64,000 bases of DNA from Arthrobacter sp. H-02-3 (GCF_003097355.1 NZ_PYUI01000007.1:147914-211913); one strand, 5' to 3'. Positions 1-8,955 are shown, counted from the first letter of the stretch. Notes: generated by a model from the sequence alone, not told the origin. Made by a program: numbers and translations.

Positions 1-964
1 CGATCCCGGAACGCCCGCTGCGTCCATCCCGGTCCACCTCTACGTGACCGATCCGGCAGGCAAGACGACGTCCCAGGCCATCACCGCCAACAAGAGCCGC
101 GCGGACGTCAACCTGGTGATGTCCGTGACGGGAAGCCACGGCTTCACCTCGGACCTCCCCGTGACCATGAGCGGGCAGTACAAGGTATGCGCCTACGGCA
201 TTGCCGTCACGGCATTCAGCCTGGGCAACAGCATCCTGGGCTGTAAATACGTGACGCCACGGGCAACACCGGCGCCCGCCGGCTTCCTGGAAAGCACCGT
301 GGTCAAGACGGACGCGGCGACGGCCACCATCACGGCCACCGGGTGGAGCCTGGATCCCGGAACTCCGGCTGCCTCCATCCCGGTCCACCTCTACGTCACC
401 GACCCCAAGGGTGTCACCAAGAGTTCCGCTTATACGGCCAACCAGTCCCGGGCCGACGTCAACACGGTCATGGCGACCACCGGAAACCACGGCTACCGGG
501 TGGCGCTGCCGGTCACGACGCCGGGTAACTACAAAATCTGCGCCTACGGCATCGCCGTCAGCGTCTTCCCGCTGGGCAACAGCCTCCTGGGCTGCTCAAC
601 GGTGAGCGTTGCCGCCACGCCCGCGCCGGTCGGGTACCTGGAGTCCGTTAAGGTCCAGCTCGGCGGGATGGGATCCGCGCTCGTGGCCAGCGGCTGGAGC
701 GTGGACCCGGGCATGACGCGGGCAAACGTTCCCATCCACCTCTACGTCACGTCCCCTGACGGCACCACGAAGGGGACGGCCTACGTGGCCAACCGGTACA
801 GGGCCGACGTCAACTCGGTCCTCCAGATCTCCGGCAACCACGGCTACCGGATTGTCATCCCCGTCACCAAACGCGGCGTGTACACCGTGTGCGCTTGGGG
901 CCTGGGCGTAGCCGGGATGTCCTCCGGCAACACTCAGCTCGGCTGCCTCAAGGCCACCTTCTAG
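1..964 (+). CDS. C-terminal part of a secreted repeat protein (5' end outside window)
   Basis: The reading frame is open from base 2, so the gene begins upstream. The visible part consists of nearly three copies of a module of about 114 residues. Each copy carries the recurring motifs GWSLDPGTP, IPVHLYVTDP, RADVN, GNHGYR and CAYGIAV, and ends with LLGC before an Ala/Pro-rich linker (ATPAP). Two conserved Cys per module could form a disulfide, which fits an extracellular beta-sandwich repeat. The stop follows KATF. I do not recognise the family; modules of this kind are seen at the end of large cell-wall-associated or secreted proteins of Arthrobacter-like bacteria. The substrate or partner is unknown. 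Confidence 0.75.
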   Translation, partial: DPGTPAASIPVHLYVTDPAGKTTSQAITANKSRADVNLVMSVTGSHGFTSDLPVTMSGQYKVCAYGIAVTAFSLGNSILGCKYVTPRATPAPAGFLESTVVKTDAATATITATGWSLDPGTPAASIPVHLYVTDPKGVTKSSAYTANQSRADVNTVMATTGNHGYRVALPVTTPGNYKICAYGIAVSVFPLGNSLLGCSTVSVAATPAPVGYLESVKVQLGGMGSALVASGWSVDPGMTRANVPIHLYVTSPDGTTKGTAYVANRYRADVNSVLQISGNHGYRIVIPVTKRGVYTVCAWGLGVAGMSSGNTQLGCLKATF

Positions 965-1006
965 CCCCCGTTCGGCGGTGTCAGCCCCTCGCGGTAGCGT
1001 AGGGCT

Positions 1007-1066
1007 GTGCCTGAAACTCCCGTGCCTGAAGCTCCCGTGCCTGTAACTTCCGTGTCCGAAACCCAG
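1007..1066 (+). repeat. 15-bp imperfect tandem repeat at the thiL 5' end
   Basis: Four consecutive 15-bp units begin GTGCCTGAAACTCCC, GTGCCTGAAGCTCCC, GTGCCTGTAACTTCC and a more diverged GTGTCCGAAACCCAG. Each unit starts with an in-frame GTG and encodes a V-P-E-x-P-like pentapeptide, so several start codons are possible for ThiL. Confidence 0.8.
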
Positions 1067-2107
1067 CCCGCGGAGGCCGGCCTGACCGTCGCCGGGCTTT
1101 CGGAGTCCCAGCTGCTGGAGCGCATCTTCCCGCGGCTCATCATCCCGGTGCCCGCCGGCGGGCCGGAGGCGCCCACGTCCTTGCTGCTCGGGCCGGGGGA
1201 TGACGCCGCGATTGTCGCGGCGCCGGACGGGCGCACGGTGCTGAGCATCGACACCCAGGTGGCGGACCAGGACTTCCGGCTGCAATGGAACAACGGCTAC
1301 CGGACCAGCGGGTACGACGTCGGCTGGAAGGCGGCCGCGCAAAACCTCAGCGACATCAACGCCATGGGTGCCCGGTCCACGTCCCTTGTGGTGAGCCTGA
1401 CCATGCCGCCGGAAACCCCGGTGTCCTGGGTGGAGGATTTCGCGGACGGCCTCACCGCCGGCATCCGGGAGCTGGGCGCCCGCGGCTGCACGGTGGCCGG
1501 CGGGGACCTGGGCCGCGGCCGCGAACTGGCCGTCAGCGTGGCGGTCGTGGGCACCCTTGACGGCAAGGAGCCGGTCCTGCGCTCCGGGGCCCGGCCGGGG
1601 GACACTGTGGCCCTGGCCGGAACGGTGGGCCGCGCCGCCGCCGGCCTGGCGCTGCTGGAGTCGGAGATCAGCGTCGTGGAGCTGACGGCCGCACAGCGAG
1701 CCCTCATGGACACCCAGTGCCGGCCGCTGCCGCCGCTCGCTGCGGGCCCTGCGGCCCGTGACGCCGGCGCGTCGGCAATGATGGACATTTCGGACGGCCT
1801 GGTCCGCGACGGCAATCGCATGGCCGCGGCCAGCCATGCCGTGCTGAACCTGGACGCCGCCGCCCTGAAGGAACTCGCTGTTCCGCTGCTGCCGGCGTCG
1901 GAGCTGCTGGGGGCAGACCCGATGCCCTGGGTCCTGGGCGGGGGCGAAGACCACGGGCTGTTGGCTACATTCCCCGCGGGGGTTCAGCTCCCTGCCGGTT
2001 TCACTGCGATAGGCTCGGTAGAGACCCCTGCACCAACTGAAAGCACGGGAGTAAAGATCGCGGGCAGGCCCGCTGACGCTGTGGGATGGGATCACTTTGC
2101 AGACTAA
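1007..2107 (+). CDS. thiL: thiamine-phosphate kinase ThiL
   Basis: ThiL phosphorylates thiamine monophosphate with ATP to give thiamine diphosphate, the last step of cofactor synthesis in the cytoplasm. The protein has the GDDAA metal/ATP motif (about residues 64-68), the SIDTQVADQDF segment, VAGGDLGRG and MMDISDGL (258-265), all typical of the PurM/ThiL fold. The chosen start is GTG at 1007, but in-frame GTGs follow at 1022, 1037 and 1052 because the first 60 bases are imperfect 15-bp repeats. The extra N-terminal Pro/Val/Glu-rich stretch is therefore uncertain. The stop overlaps the next gene by 11 bp, suggesting co-translation with the DAK-domain protein and recG. Confidence 0.93.
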   Translation: MPETPVPEAPVPVTSVSETQPAEAGLTVAGLSESQLLERIFPRLIIPVPAGGPEAPTSLLLGPGDDAAIVAAPDGRTVLSIDTQVADQDFRLQWNNGYRTSGYDVGWKAAAQNLSDINAMGARSTSLVVSLTMPPETPVSWVEDFADGLTAGIRELGARGCTVAGGDLGRGRELAVSVAVVGTLDGKEPVLRSGARPGDTVALAGTVGRAAAGLALLESEISVVELTAAQRALMDTQCRPLPPLAAGPAARDAGASAMMDISDGLVRDGNRMAAASHAVLNLDAAALKELAVPLLPASELLGADPMPWVLGGGEDHGLLATFPAGVQLPAGFTAIGSVETPAPTESTGVKIAGRPADAVGWDHFAD

Positions 2108-3146
2108 AATTGCCGCCAACGCGCAAGCGATGAAGCGGTGGTTGAGCAAGGCGGAGACAACGCTCGGAAACCACAGCGACCGCCTGAACGCCATCAACAT
2201 CTTTCCCGTGGCCGACGGCGACACCGGCACCAACCTCTACCTGACCGCCCGGGCTGCGGCGCGTGCCGCTGACCCCGCCCAGCACGACGTCGGCGCCGTC
2301 CTGGCGCAGGCCGGCCAGGCGGCCATGGAACAGGCCCGCGGCAACTCGGGAACACTGTTTGCCGTGTTCCTCTGCGCCGCCGCCGAACCGTTGGCCGGAC
2401 ACACCCGGATCAGCTCGCCGCTGCTGGCTGCGGCCCTGAACCGGGCCCAGCTCCGGGCCTGGTCCGCGCTGAGCGATCCCGTGCCCGGCACCATGCTCTC
2501 CGTCATGGAAGCCGCCGCCCGCGCCGTGGCTGCCGTGGACTCCGCGCACGACGGCGATGACAGCAACCAGACCCTCGGCCTGGCCCTGGACGCCGCCGTC
2601 GAGGCAGCCCTGGCCGCCGTGGTGCACACGGAGGACCAGCTCGCTGCCCTGCACGCCGCCCATGTGGTGGACGCCGGCGGCGTGGGCATGCTCCTGATCC
2701 TGGACTGCCTCCGCTCCGCCGTGCTGGGCGAGGAGCTCCAGAGCGAACTGCTGGACGGCCTGCACGGCTACGACGTCCAGGATCCGCACATCCACGTCGG
2801 CATGCCCCGCGACGACGGCGTCGAACTCATGTGCACCATCTCCCTGTCCCCGCTGGACGCCGCCATGATGCGGCAGCGGCTCGACGAAATGGGCGACTCC
2901 GTGATCATGAGCCAGGTGGGCGGCGCCGTGGATGCTGCCGGGCACTACCGCTGGCGCGTCCACGTCCACGTCCTGGATGCCGAACCTGCCGTTGCGCTGA
3001 TCCGTTCCCTGGGCGAGCCCACGGACATCTCCGTGAGCGAGCTCGCCCTGCCGCGCGACCCGGAGACAGAGGCCGCCGTCACCGCGGCCGCCGTGGCCCC
3101 GGTCCTGGCCGCTGAAACCCGAAACCCCGACGGATATGCACGCTGA
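2097..3146 (+). CDS. DAK2/DhaL-domain protein (FakA/YloV-like kinase family), short form
   Basis: The N-terminal half has the DhaL nucleotide-binding signature NIFPVADGDTGTNLYLT (about residues 34-50) followed by QARGNSG, as in the FakA/YloV fatty-acid-kinase and dihydroxyacetone-kinase DhaL families. In those families the conserved Asp residues bind Mg-ATP. The neighbourhood DAK protein-recG is widely conserved in Gram-positives. At 349 residues it is clearly shorter than FakA (about 550), with a reduced C-terminal region, so fatty-acid phosphorylation is only inferred. The start is TTG at 2097, inside the end of thiL; the stop at 3146 overlaps recG by 11 bp. No FakB partner is in the window. 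Confidence 0.8.
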   Translation: MQTKIAANAQAMKRWLSKAETTLGNHSDRLNAINIFPVADGDTGTNLYLTARAAARAADPAQHDVGAVLAQAGQAAMEQARGNSGTLFAVFLCAAAEPLAGHTRISSPLLAAALNRAQLRAWSALSDPVPGTMLSVMEAAARAVAAVDSAHDGDDSNQTLGLALDAAVEAALAAVVHTEDQLAALHAAHVVDAGGVGMLLILDCLRSAVLGEELQSELLDGLHGYDVQDPHIHVGMPRDDGVELMCTISLSPLDAAMMRQRLDEMGDSVIMSQVGGAVDAAGHYRWRVHVHVLDAEPAVALIRSLGEPTDISVSELALPRDPETEAAVTAAAVAPVLAAETRNPDGYAR

Positions 3147-5388
3147 ACTTGAACTGGGCCTGGAACGCCGGATCGGCAAGCGCTCCGCGGCTGTCATCGA
3201 AAAACACCTCGGCATCACCACCGTCGGCGGCCTCCTGAACTACTTCCCGCGCCGCTATCTCAGCCGCGGCGAGCTGACACCCATCAGCGAGGTCCCGCTG
3301 GATGAGGAAGTGACCCTGATCGCCCGGGTGATCTCCAACAGCACCCGGGCCATGCGCGCCCGGCGCGGTTCACTCACCGACGTCGTGATTTCCGACGACG
3401 CCGGGACCGCCGGTTCCGGACGAACCGGCGGCGGACTGCCGGGCACGCTCAAGGTCAGCTTCTTCAACGGGTTCCGGGCCAAGGCCGAGCTCCAGCCGGG
3501 CCGGCGCGCCATGTTTTCCGGCAAGGTCACGCGCTACGGCGGCTCCCTGGGCCTGACCAACCCCGATTTCCTGCTGCTCGACGAGGACCCCGAGACCCCG
3601 GGCCTGGACCCGGAGAAGCTCGCGGCCATGCCGATTCCGGTGTACCCGGCCACCGCGAAACTCACCAGCTGGTCCATCCAGAAGGTCATCTCGACCCTGC
3701 TGGACACCCTCGAGCTCGAGGCCCTCGGCGACCCGCTGCCCGCGGAGATCGCGGCGCGGGAGAAGTTCCTGCCGGTCGCGGACGCCTACCGGCTGATCCA
3801 CGCCCCGCAAACCCCGGCCGACTGGCAGCGCGCCCGGGACCGCTTCCGCTACCAGGAAGCCCTGGTGCTCCAGTCGGCCCTGGCCCGCCGCCGGGCCCAG
3901 CTGGCCGCCGAGGAAGCGACGGCCCGGCGCCCGGCACCAAACGGGCTTCTGCCCGCCTTCGACCGCCAGCTGCCGTTCACGCTGACCGCCGGGCAGGCCG
4001 CCGTCGGCAAGACGCTCTCCGAAGAGCTCGCGCAGGACTCGCCGATGAACCGGCTGCTCCAGGGCGAGGTGGGTTCCGGCAAGACCATCGTGGCCCTGCG
4101 CGCCATGCTGCAGGTGGTGGACGCCGGGGGGCAGGCGGCCCTGCTCGCCCCCACCGAAGTCCTTGCCGCCCAGCACTACGAATCCATCCGGCGCACGCTC
4201 GGACCGCTCTCCCGGGACGGGATGCTCGGCGGGTTCGGTCCGGACGCCGTCCAGGTCACGCTCCTCACCGGCTCCATGCCCACCGCGGCGCGGAAGCAGG
4301 CCATGCTCGACGCGGCCTCCGGGACAGCCGGAATCGTGATCGGCACCCACGCCCTGCTCAGCGAGACCGTGTCCTTCTACGACCTCGGACTGATCGTGGT
4401 GGACGAACAGCACCGTTTCGGCGTCGAACAGCGCGACGCCCTCCGGGCCAAGGCGAGCAAACCCCCGCACCTGCTGGTCATGACAGCCACCCCGATTCCC
4501 CGGACCGTGGCCATGACTGTATTCGGGGACCTCGAAACCTCGGTCCTGGACGAACTCCCCGCGGGCCGCGCGCCGATCTCCACCCACGTGGTGGGGCTCG
4601 CCGAGCACCCGGCCTGGGCCGGCCGCATCTGGTCCCGTTCGCGGGAGGAGATCGACGCCGGCCACCAGGTCTACGTGGTGTGCCCCAAGATCGGCGAGGA
4701 CGACGACGGCGACTTCACCCCGGGCGAGGCCGAACCGTCCGCCGCGGACCTGGAAGGCGAGAACGGCGCGCGGGAGCTCGCCTCCGTCACCGGCGTCGTG
4801 GAACACCTCCGGGACGAGCCGGCCCTGGCCGGGGTGCCGGTCGCGCCACTGCACGGCCGGCAGGACCCCGCCCTGAAGTCCGAGACCATGGCCTCCTTCA
4901 CGGCCAACCAGACCAAGCTGCTGGTCTCCACCACCGTGATCGAGGTCGGCGTGGACGTGCACAACGCCACGCTCATGGTGATCCTGGACGCGGACCGTTT
5001 TGGCATCTCCCAGCTCCACCAGTTGCGCGGCCGGGTGGGCCGCGGCGGCCTGCCGGGGACCTGCCTGCTGGTCACCACACTGGAGCCGGGCCATCCGAGC
5101 CGCCGCCGGCTGGACGCCGTGGCGGCCACCACGGACGGCTTTGAGCTCTCCCAGGAGGACCTCAAACTGCGCCGGGAGGGCGATATCCTGGGCGCCTCGC
5201 AGTCCGGCGGGCGCTCCACACTGAAACTGTTGCGCGTGCTCGAACACGAGGACGTGATTGCCCGGGCCCGGAAGGACGCCCAGCGGATCGTGGCCGCCGA
5301 TCCCACGCTGGCGGGCCGGCCCTTGCTCGCCGCGGCCATCGACGAATACTTGAACCCCGAGAAGGAGGCGTTCCTTGAACGCGGCTAG
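3136..5388 (+). CDS. recG: ATP-dependent DNA helicase RecG
   Basis: RecG regresses stalled replication forks and branch-migrates Holliday junctions. The N-terminal wedge/OB part (first 150 residues or so) begins with ERRIGKRSAAVIEKHLGI and FPRRYLSR. The helicase core has Walker A GEVGSGKT (about 311-318), a DEQH box in VVDEQHRFGVEQR (about 423), TATPIPRT, and the C-terminal motifs STTVIEVGVDV and QLRGRVGRG. The length of 750 aa is normal for the family. The ATG start lies inside the end of the DAK-domain gene. The next gene, rsmD, follows after 39 bp, as in many actinobacteria. Confidence 0.96.
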   Translation: MHAELELGLERRIGKRSAAVIEKHLGITTVGGLLNYFPRRYLSRGELTPISEVPLDEEVTLIARVISNSTRAMRARRGSLTDVVISDDAGTAGSGRTGGGLPGTLKVSFFNGFRAKAELQPGRRAMFSGKVTRYGGSLGLTNPDFLLLDEDPETPGLDPEKLAAMPIPVYPATAKLTSWSIQKVISTLLDTLELEALGDPLPAEIAAREKFLPVADAYRLIHAPQTPADWQRARDRFRYQEALVLQSALARRRAQLAAEEATARRPAPNGLLPAFDRQLPFTLTAGQAAVGKTLSEELAQDSPMNRLLQGEVGSGKTIVALRAMLQVVDAGGQAALLAPTEVLAAQHYESIRRTLGPLSRDGMLGGFGPDAVQVTLLTGSMPTAARKQAMLDAASGTAGIVIGTHALLSETVSFYDLGLIVVDEQHRFGVEQRDALRAKASKPPHLLVMTATPIPRTVAMTVFGDLETSVLDELPAGRAPISTHVVGLAEHPAWAGRIWSRSREEIDAGHQVYVVCPKIGEDDDGDFTPGEAEPSAADLEGENGARELASVTGVVEHLRDEPALAGVPVAPLHGRQDPALKSETMASFTANQTKLLVSTTVIEVGVDVHNATLMVILDADRFGISQLHQLRGRVGRGGLPGTCLLVTTLEPGHPSRRRLDAVAATTDGFELSQEDLKLRREGDILGASQSGGRSTLKLLRVLEHEDVIARARKDAQRIVAADPTLAGRPLLAAAIDEYLNPEKEAFLERG

Positions 5389-5427
5389 GACCACGAGCCA
5401 GGCACACACGTCCACGGGGGACCGCGC

Positions 5428-6009
5428 ATGAGCCGGATCATTGCCGGCTCGGCCGGCGGCAGCCCCCTGACCAGCGTCCCCGGGAACATGACGCGTCCCA
5501 CGACCGACCGCGTCAAGGAAGCGCTGTTTTCCCGGCTGGACGCTTTCAACGTCATTGCCGGTGCCCGGGTGCTGGACCTCTACGCGGGATCCGGCTCACT
5601 CGGCGTGGAGAGCGGCAGCCGTGGCGCCGATTCTGTGGACCTGGTCGAATTCGACGCCAAGGCCAGCGCTGTCTGCCAGAAGAACGCGGACCTGGTCAAC
5701 ACCGTGGCACGCCGCAAGGTGGTCTCCGTGCACCGCTCCAAGGTCGAATCGTTCCTGGAACGGACCGCCGATGCCGTGCTCTGGGACCTGGTGTTCCTGG
5801 ACCCGCCCTACCCGCTGGACGAACCGGCGCTCGCCGCCGTGCTGGCCAAGCTGGTGCCGCACCTGGGCGAGGGGGCCGTCGTCGTGGTGGAACGCTCCTC
5901 CAGGAGCCCCGAACCGGAGTGGCCCGACGGCGTGGAACGATTTGCCGAGAAGAAGTACGGGGAAACCCGCCTGTGGTTCGCCGAACCCGGCGTCGCGGCC
6001 GCGGACTAA
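5428..6009 (+). CDS. rsmD: 16S rRNA (guanine(966)-N2)-methyltransferase RsmD
   Basis: RsmD methylates N2 of G966 in 16S rRNA on the assembling small subunit, using S-adenosylmethionine. The protein starts MSRIIAGSAGG and carries the family motif RPTTDRVKEALFS, the SAM-binding motif DLYAGSGSLGVE (about 49-60) and the catalytic DPPYPL (about 128). At 193 aa it has the usual length. In most actinobacteria coaD follows directly; here three minus-strand genes intervene. Its TAA stop overlaps tail-to-tail with the stop of the next, convergent gene. Confidence 0.95.
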   Translation: MSRIIAGSAGGSPLTSVPGNMTRPTTDRVKEALFSRLDAFNVIAGARVLDLYAGSGSLGVESGSRGADSVDLVEFDAKASAVCQKNADLVNTVARRKVVSVHRSKVESFLERTADAVLWDLVFLDPPYPLDEPALAAVLAKLVPHLGEGAVVVVERSSRSPEPEWPDGVERFAEKKYGETRLWFAEPGVAAAD

Positions 6010-6797
6010 TCGGACAGTACGTCCAGTTCGACGCCGGCGAGGACCTTGGCCGGATGCGGACCGCGGGCCGTGAGGGCCGCCGTCCAGACCTCCGGCCACG
6101 GGCCCTGCGTCCCGGTCAGGATGATGTTGCCGGGGTAGCAGCCGGTGAACATCCCGGCCTCCGCGAAGGCCGCGACGTCCCACATGGCGCGGCGCAGGGC
6201 CGCGACCTGGCTGCGGACCAGGGTCAGCCCGGGTTCGTCGCCCACGTTGACAATCAGGACCCCGCGCGGCGTCAGCCGTGCTGCAGCCTCCTCATAGAAC
6301 TCGGTGCACGCGATATGTGCCGGCGCCTCCGGCCCGGAGAAAATATCCAGGATTACGACGTCGAAGCGCAGCTCCGCAGGAAGCCCGGCGAGGGCGTCGC
6401 GGGCATCGCCGATCACCGTGTGCAGCCGGGTTCCCTCCGGCAGGGGCAGTTGCGCCAGCACGAAGTCCAGCAGTTCGCGCTCCAGCTCCACGGCGTACTG
6501 GACCGAGCCTGGCCGGGTGGCCTGGATGTAGCGGGCCAGCGTCAGGGCACCAGCGCCCAGGTGCAGCGCCGTGATCGGCTCGCCCCACGGAGCGGCGAGG
6601 TCCACCACGTGCCCGATCCTGCGCAGGTACTCGTAGAAGATGTCGCCGGGATCGGCCAGATTGACGTGGGACTGCTCCGCGCCGCCGATGCTCAGCACGA
6701 AGCCGCCGTCGGTAAAGGGATCCGGTTCGATTTCGGCGTGCTGTCCCGTGGTCCGCAGGAACCGTGAGGCGCCGGGCTGCTTCTCTGCCATTCTCAC
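6006..6797 (-). CDS. spermidine synthase-like methyltransferase-fold protein
   Basis: The protein shows a Rossmann SAM-binding-type core: LHLGAGALTLARYI, an acidic position in YAVELERELLDFV, GDARDAL and VVILDIFSGPEAP. This pattern matches the polyamine aminopropyltransferase (spermidine synthase-like) superfamily, which is common as stand-alone proteins in actinobacteria. The substrate cannot be read from sequence, and genuine spermidine synthase activity is doubtful. The start is taken as GTG at 6797, whose GTGA overlaps the stop of the upstream aminotransferase gene; an ATG six bases further in (6791) is the alternative. It is the last gene of a three-gene minus-strand unit. Confidence 0.8.
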   Translation of the reverse strand: MRMAEKQPGASRFLRTTGQHAEIEPDPFTDGGFVLSIGGAEQSHVNLADPGDIFYEYLRRIGHVVDLAAPWGEPITALHLGAGALTLARYIQATRPGSVQYAVELERELLDFVLAQLPLPEGTRLHTVIGDARDALAGLPAELRFDVVILDIFSGPEAPAHIACTEFYEEAAARLTPRGVLIVNVGDEPGLTLVRSQVAALRRAMWDVAAFAEAGMFTGCYPGNIILTGTQGPWPEVWTAALTARGPHPAKVLAGVELDVLSD

Positions 6798-8002
6798 AGC
6801 CTGCCGCGCAGGGTCGCCAGCCGCTCGGCCGCTTCCTCCAGCACGTGCAGCTTCTTGCAGAACGCGAAGCGCAGCAGGCTGCGGGTGCGCTCGGCGCCGT
6901 CGGCGTGGCAGAACACCGGCACCGGGATCGCGGCGACGCCCACGAGGGCCGGGAGCCGGCGGGCCAGCTCCACGGAATCAGTGATCCCCAGCGGAGAGGT
7001 ATCCACGTTCACGAAGTACGTCCCCTGCGGCGTCAGGACGTCAAGGCCGGCCGCGCGGAGTCCCTCGCTGAGGATGTCGCGCTTGTACCGGAGGGTGTCT
7101 GCGATGCCGGTGTAGAACTCGTTCGGAAGGCCCAGCCCCACCGCGATCGCCGCTTGGAAGGGCGTGCCGGAGCTGTAGCTCAGGAACTGCTTGACGGTCC
7201 GTGCGGCGGCCACCAGATGCGCCGGCCCGGAGATCCAGCCGATCTTCCAACCGGTAAAGGAGAAAGTCTTGCCGGCGGAGGAAATGGTCAGCGTGCGTTC
7301 GGCCGCTCCGGGCAGCGTGGCGATCGGGATGTGGCGGACGCCGAAGGTGAGGTGCTCGTAGACCTCGTCGGTGATGATGACGGCGTCGTGCTTCTCGGCG
7401 AGTTCGACGACGCGCTGAAGGACCTCGCGGGGGAACACGGCCCCGGTGGGGTTGTGCGGGTTGTTGACCAGCACCACCTTGGTGCGCGCACTGAAGGCAG
7501 CTTCCAGCGCGGCGGAGTCCGGCATGAAATCCGGGGCCAGGAGCGGGGCCGTGACGTGGGTGGCTCCGGAGAGCCCGATGATGGCGCCGTAGGAGTCATA
7601 GAACGGTTCGAACGTCAGCACCTCATCTCCGGGGCCCACTAGTGCGAGCAGCGACGCGGCAATGGCTTCGGTGGCGCCGGTGGTGACGATGATCTCCGTC
7701 TCGGGGTCCGGAGCGAGCCCGTAGAACCGCTGCTGGTGGACGGCGATCGCCTCCCGCAGCGGCAGGATGCCCTTGCCGGGCGCGTACTGGTTGGCGCCGG
7801 CGGCGATGGCGGCCTGGGCGGCCTCCTTGATCTCCACGGGGCCGTCCTCGTCCGGAAAGCCCTGGCCGAGGTTGATGGCACCCGTGCTGAGGGCCAGGGT
7901 GGTCATCTCCTCGAAGATCGTTACGCCCAGCGAACCGTCCGGGGAGAGCAGGTTGGCGCCCGTCGCGGCGCGCTGCCACGGAAGGGGGAGCGGCGCGGTC
8001 AT
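6794..8002 (-). CDS. PLP-dependent class I/II aminotransferase (DapC/KAT-like)
   Basis: The 402-residue protein is a fold-type I aminotransferase. Visible motifs are AINLGQGFPDEDGP near the N-terminus, NPHNPTGAVF (aspartate/asparagine contacts to PLP), DEVYEHLTF, the PLP-lysine region SSAGKTFSFTGWKIGW, and an Arg-rich C-terminal LLRFAFCK. This motif set resembles the branch containing actinobacterial N-succinyl-diaminopimelate aminotransferase DapC, kynurenine aminotransferase and YbdL-type methionine aminotransferase; the substrate is undecided. The ATG start at 8002 overlaps the SDR stop (ATGA), and its own stop overlaps the methyltransferase-like gene (GTGA), so the three genes are probably translationally coupled. 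Confidence 0.88.
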   Translation of the reverse strand: MTAPLPLPWQRAATGANLLSPDGSLGVTIFEEMTTLALSTGAINLGQGFPDEDGPVEIKEAAQAAIAAGANQYAPGKGILPLREAIAVHQQRFYGLAPDPETEIIVTTGATEAIAASLLALVGPGDEVLTFEPFYDSYGAIIGLSGATHVTAPLLAPDFMPDSAALEAAFSARTKVVLVNNPHNPTGAVFPREVLQRVVELAEKHDAVIITDEVYEHLTFGVRHIPIATLPGAAERTLTISSAGKTFSFTGWKIGWISGPAHLVAAARTVKQFLSYSSGTPFQAAIAVGLGLPNEFYTGIADTLRYKRDILSEGLRAAGLDVLTPQGTYFVNVDTSPLGITDSVELARRLPALVGVAAIPVPVFCHADGAERTRSLLRFAFCKKLHVLEEAAERLATLRGRL

Positions 8003-8907
8003 CGGGGGCCGGCCTTCGTGTCGGGGACGGCGCGGCCGGTGAACTTGTCCATGGTGGAGTAGATCCCGAAGACCTTCCCGCCGACGAAGTCCCAGGCCCG
8101 CACCGGCAGGATGCCCTTGAGCACCTTGCCGAGTTTGGCCATACCGGGGGCGATCAGCTGCGGCTGCCCGGCGACGGTGGCCCGCCATGCCCGGTCCACG
8201 GCATCCTCCGGTGTCATGAGCGGGGTCAGCAGGGGACCGCGGGCTCCCTCGAACATGCCGGTGGAGATGTAGCTGGGGCAGAACGTGGTGACGGCCAGGT
8301 GGCGGTAGCGCTGCTGCTCCAGCTCGAGCCGGAGCGAGTCGCTCCAGCCGATGACGGCCCATTTGGACGCGGCATAGACGCTCATCCGGGGATTGGACAC
8401 CGTGCCGGCGGCGGAGGCGACGTTGAGGATCCGGCGGGGCCGGCCGGCGTCGGCCATCATGTCTGGCAGGAATTCGAGGGTGACATACATGGGGGCCAGG
8501 GCATTGATATCCATGGTCAGGGCGATGTCACGGTCCGGGGTGTGGTCCCAGAAGTACGCGCCGCGGACGATCCCGGCGTTGTTCACCAGAAGCGCCAGCG
8601 GCCCTTCGGCCCGGGCTTCCCGGGCGGCCCCGGCGATCGCGGCGGGGTCCGCCAGATTCACTGTCCGGGGGACGGCGCGGGCGCCCAGGGCGGTGACTTC
8701 GGCGGCGGTGCTGGCCAGGGCGTCGGCGTCGATGTCCCACAGGATCACCACCGCGGCGCCTTCCCGGGCGGCACGGAGGGCGTACAGCCGGCCCATGCCC
8801 ATGGCGGCGCCGGTGACCAGGGCCACGCCCCCGTCCATGGTGAACGGCTGCGCGGCAGCAGGCTGCATGGCAAAAGGCAGGGCGAAGCGGTTCTTCGATG
8901 CTGACAT
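7999..8907 (-). CDS. short-chain dehydrogenase/reductase (SDR)
   Basis: This is a classical SDR of about 300 residues. It shows the cofactor-binding motif TGAAMGMG, NNAG, the catalytic Ser in NVASAAGT and the YAASK motif. An acidic residue after the second beta-strand (LWDIDAD) suggests preference for NAD(H) over NADP(H). A C-terminal extension (residues after about 230) with LIAPGMAKLGKVLKGILP is seen in SDRs acting on hydrophobic substrates. The substrate is unknown. It is the first gene of the minus-strand trio and overlaps the aminotransferase start by 4 bp. It is divergent from coaD, with 48 bp between the two starts. Confidence 0.88.
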   Translation of the reverse strand: MSASKNRFALPFAMQPAAAQPFTMDGGVALVTGAAMGMGRLYALRAAREGAAVVILWDIDADALASTAAEVTALGARAVPRTVNLADPAAIAGAAREARAEGPLALLVNNAGIVRGAYFWDHTPDRDIALTMDINALAPMYVTLEFLPDMMADAGRPRRILNVASAAGTVSNPRMSVYAASKWAVIGWSDSLRLELEQQRYRHLAVTTFCPSYISTGMFEGARGPLLTPLMTPEDAVDRAWRATVAGQPQLIAPGMAKLGKVLKGILPVRAWDFVGGKVFGIYSTMDKFTGRAVPDTKAGPR

Positions 8908-8955
8908 TCAGCCATGCTATCCCGGCCCGCGGCGCGTATACGGTAGGTTCGGACC

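Noticed and set aside
3370..5415. 681-codon open frame antisense to recG
   Set aside because: Composition is rich in Gly, Val, His and Arg without family motifs; recG on the plus strand explains the region.
8003..8362. N-terminal extension of the aminotransferase into the SDR gene
   Set aside because: The extension is an out-of-frame reading of the SDR gene; ATG at 8002 overlaps the SDR stop by 4 bp and begins the conserved domain.
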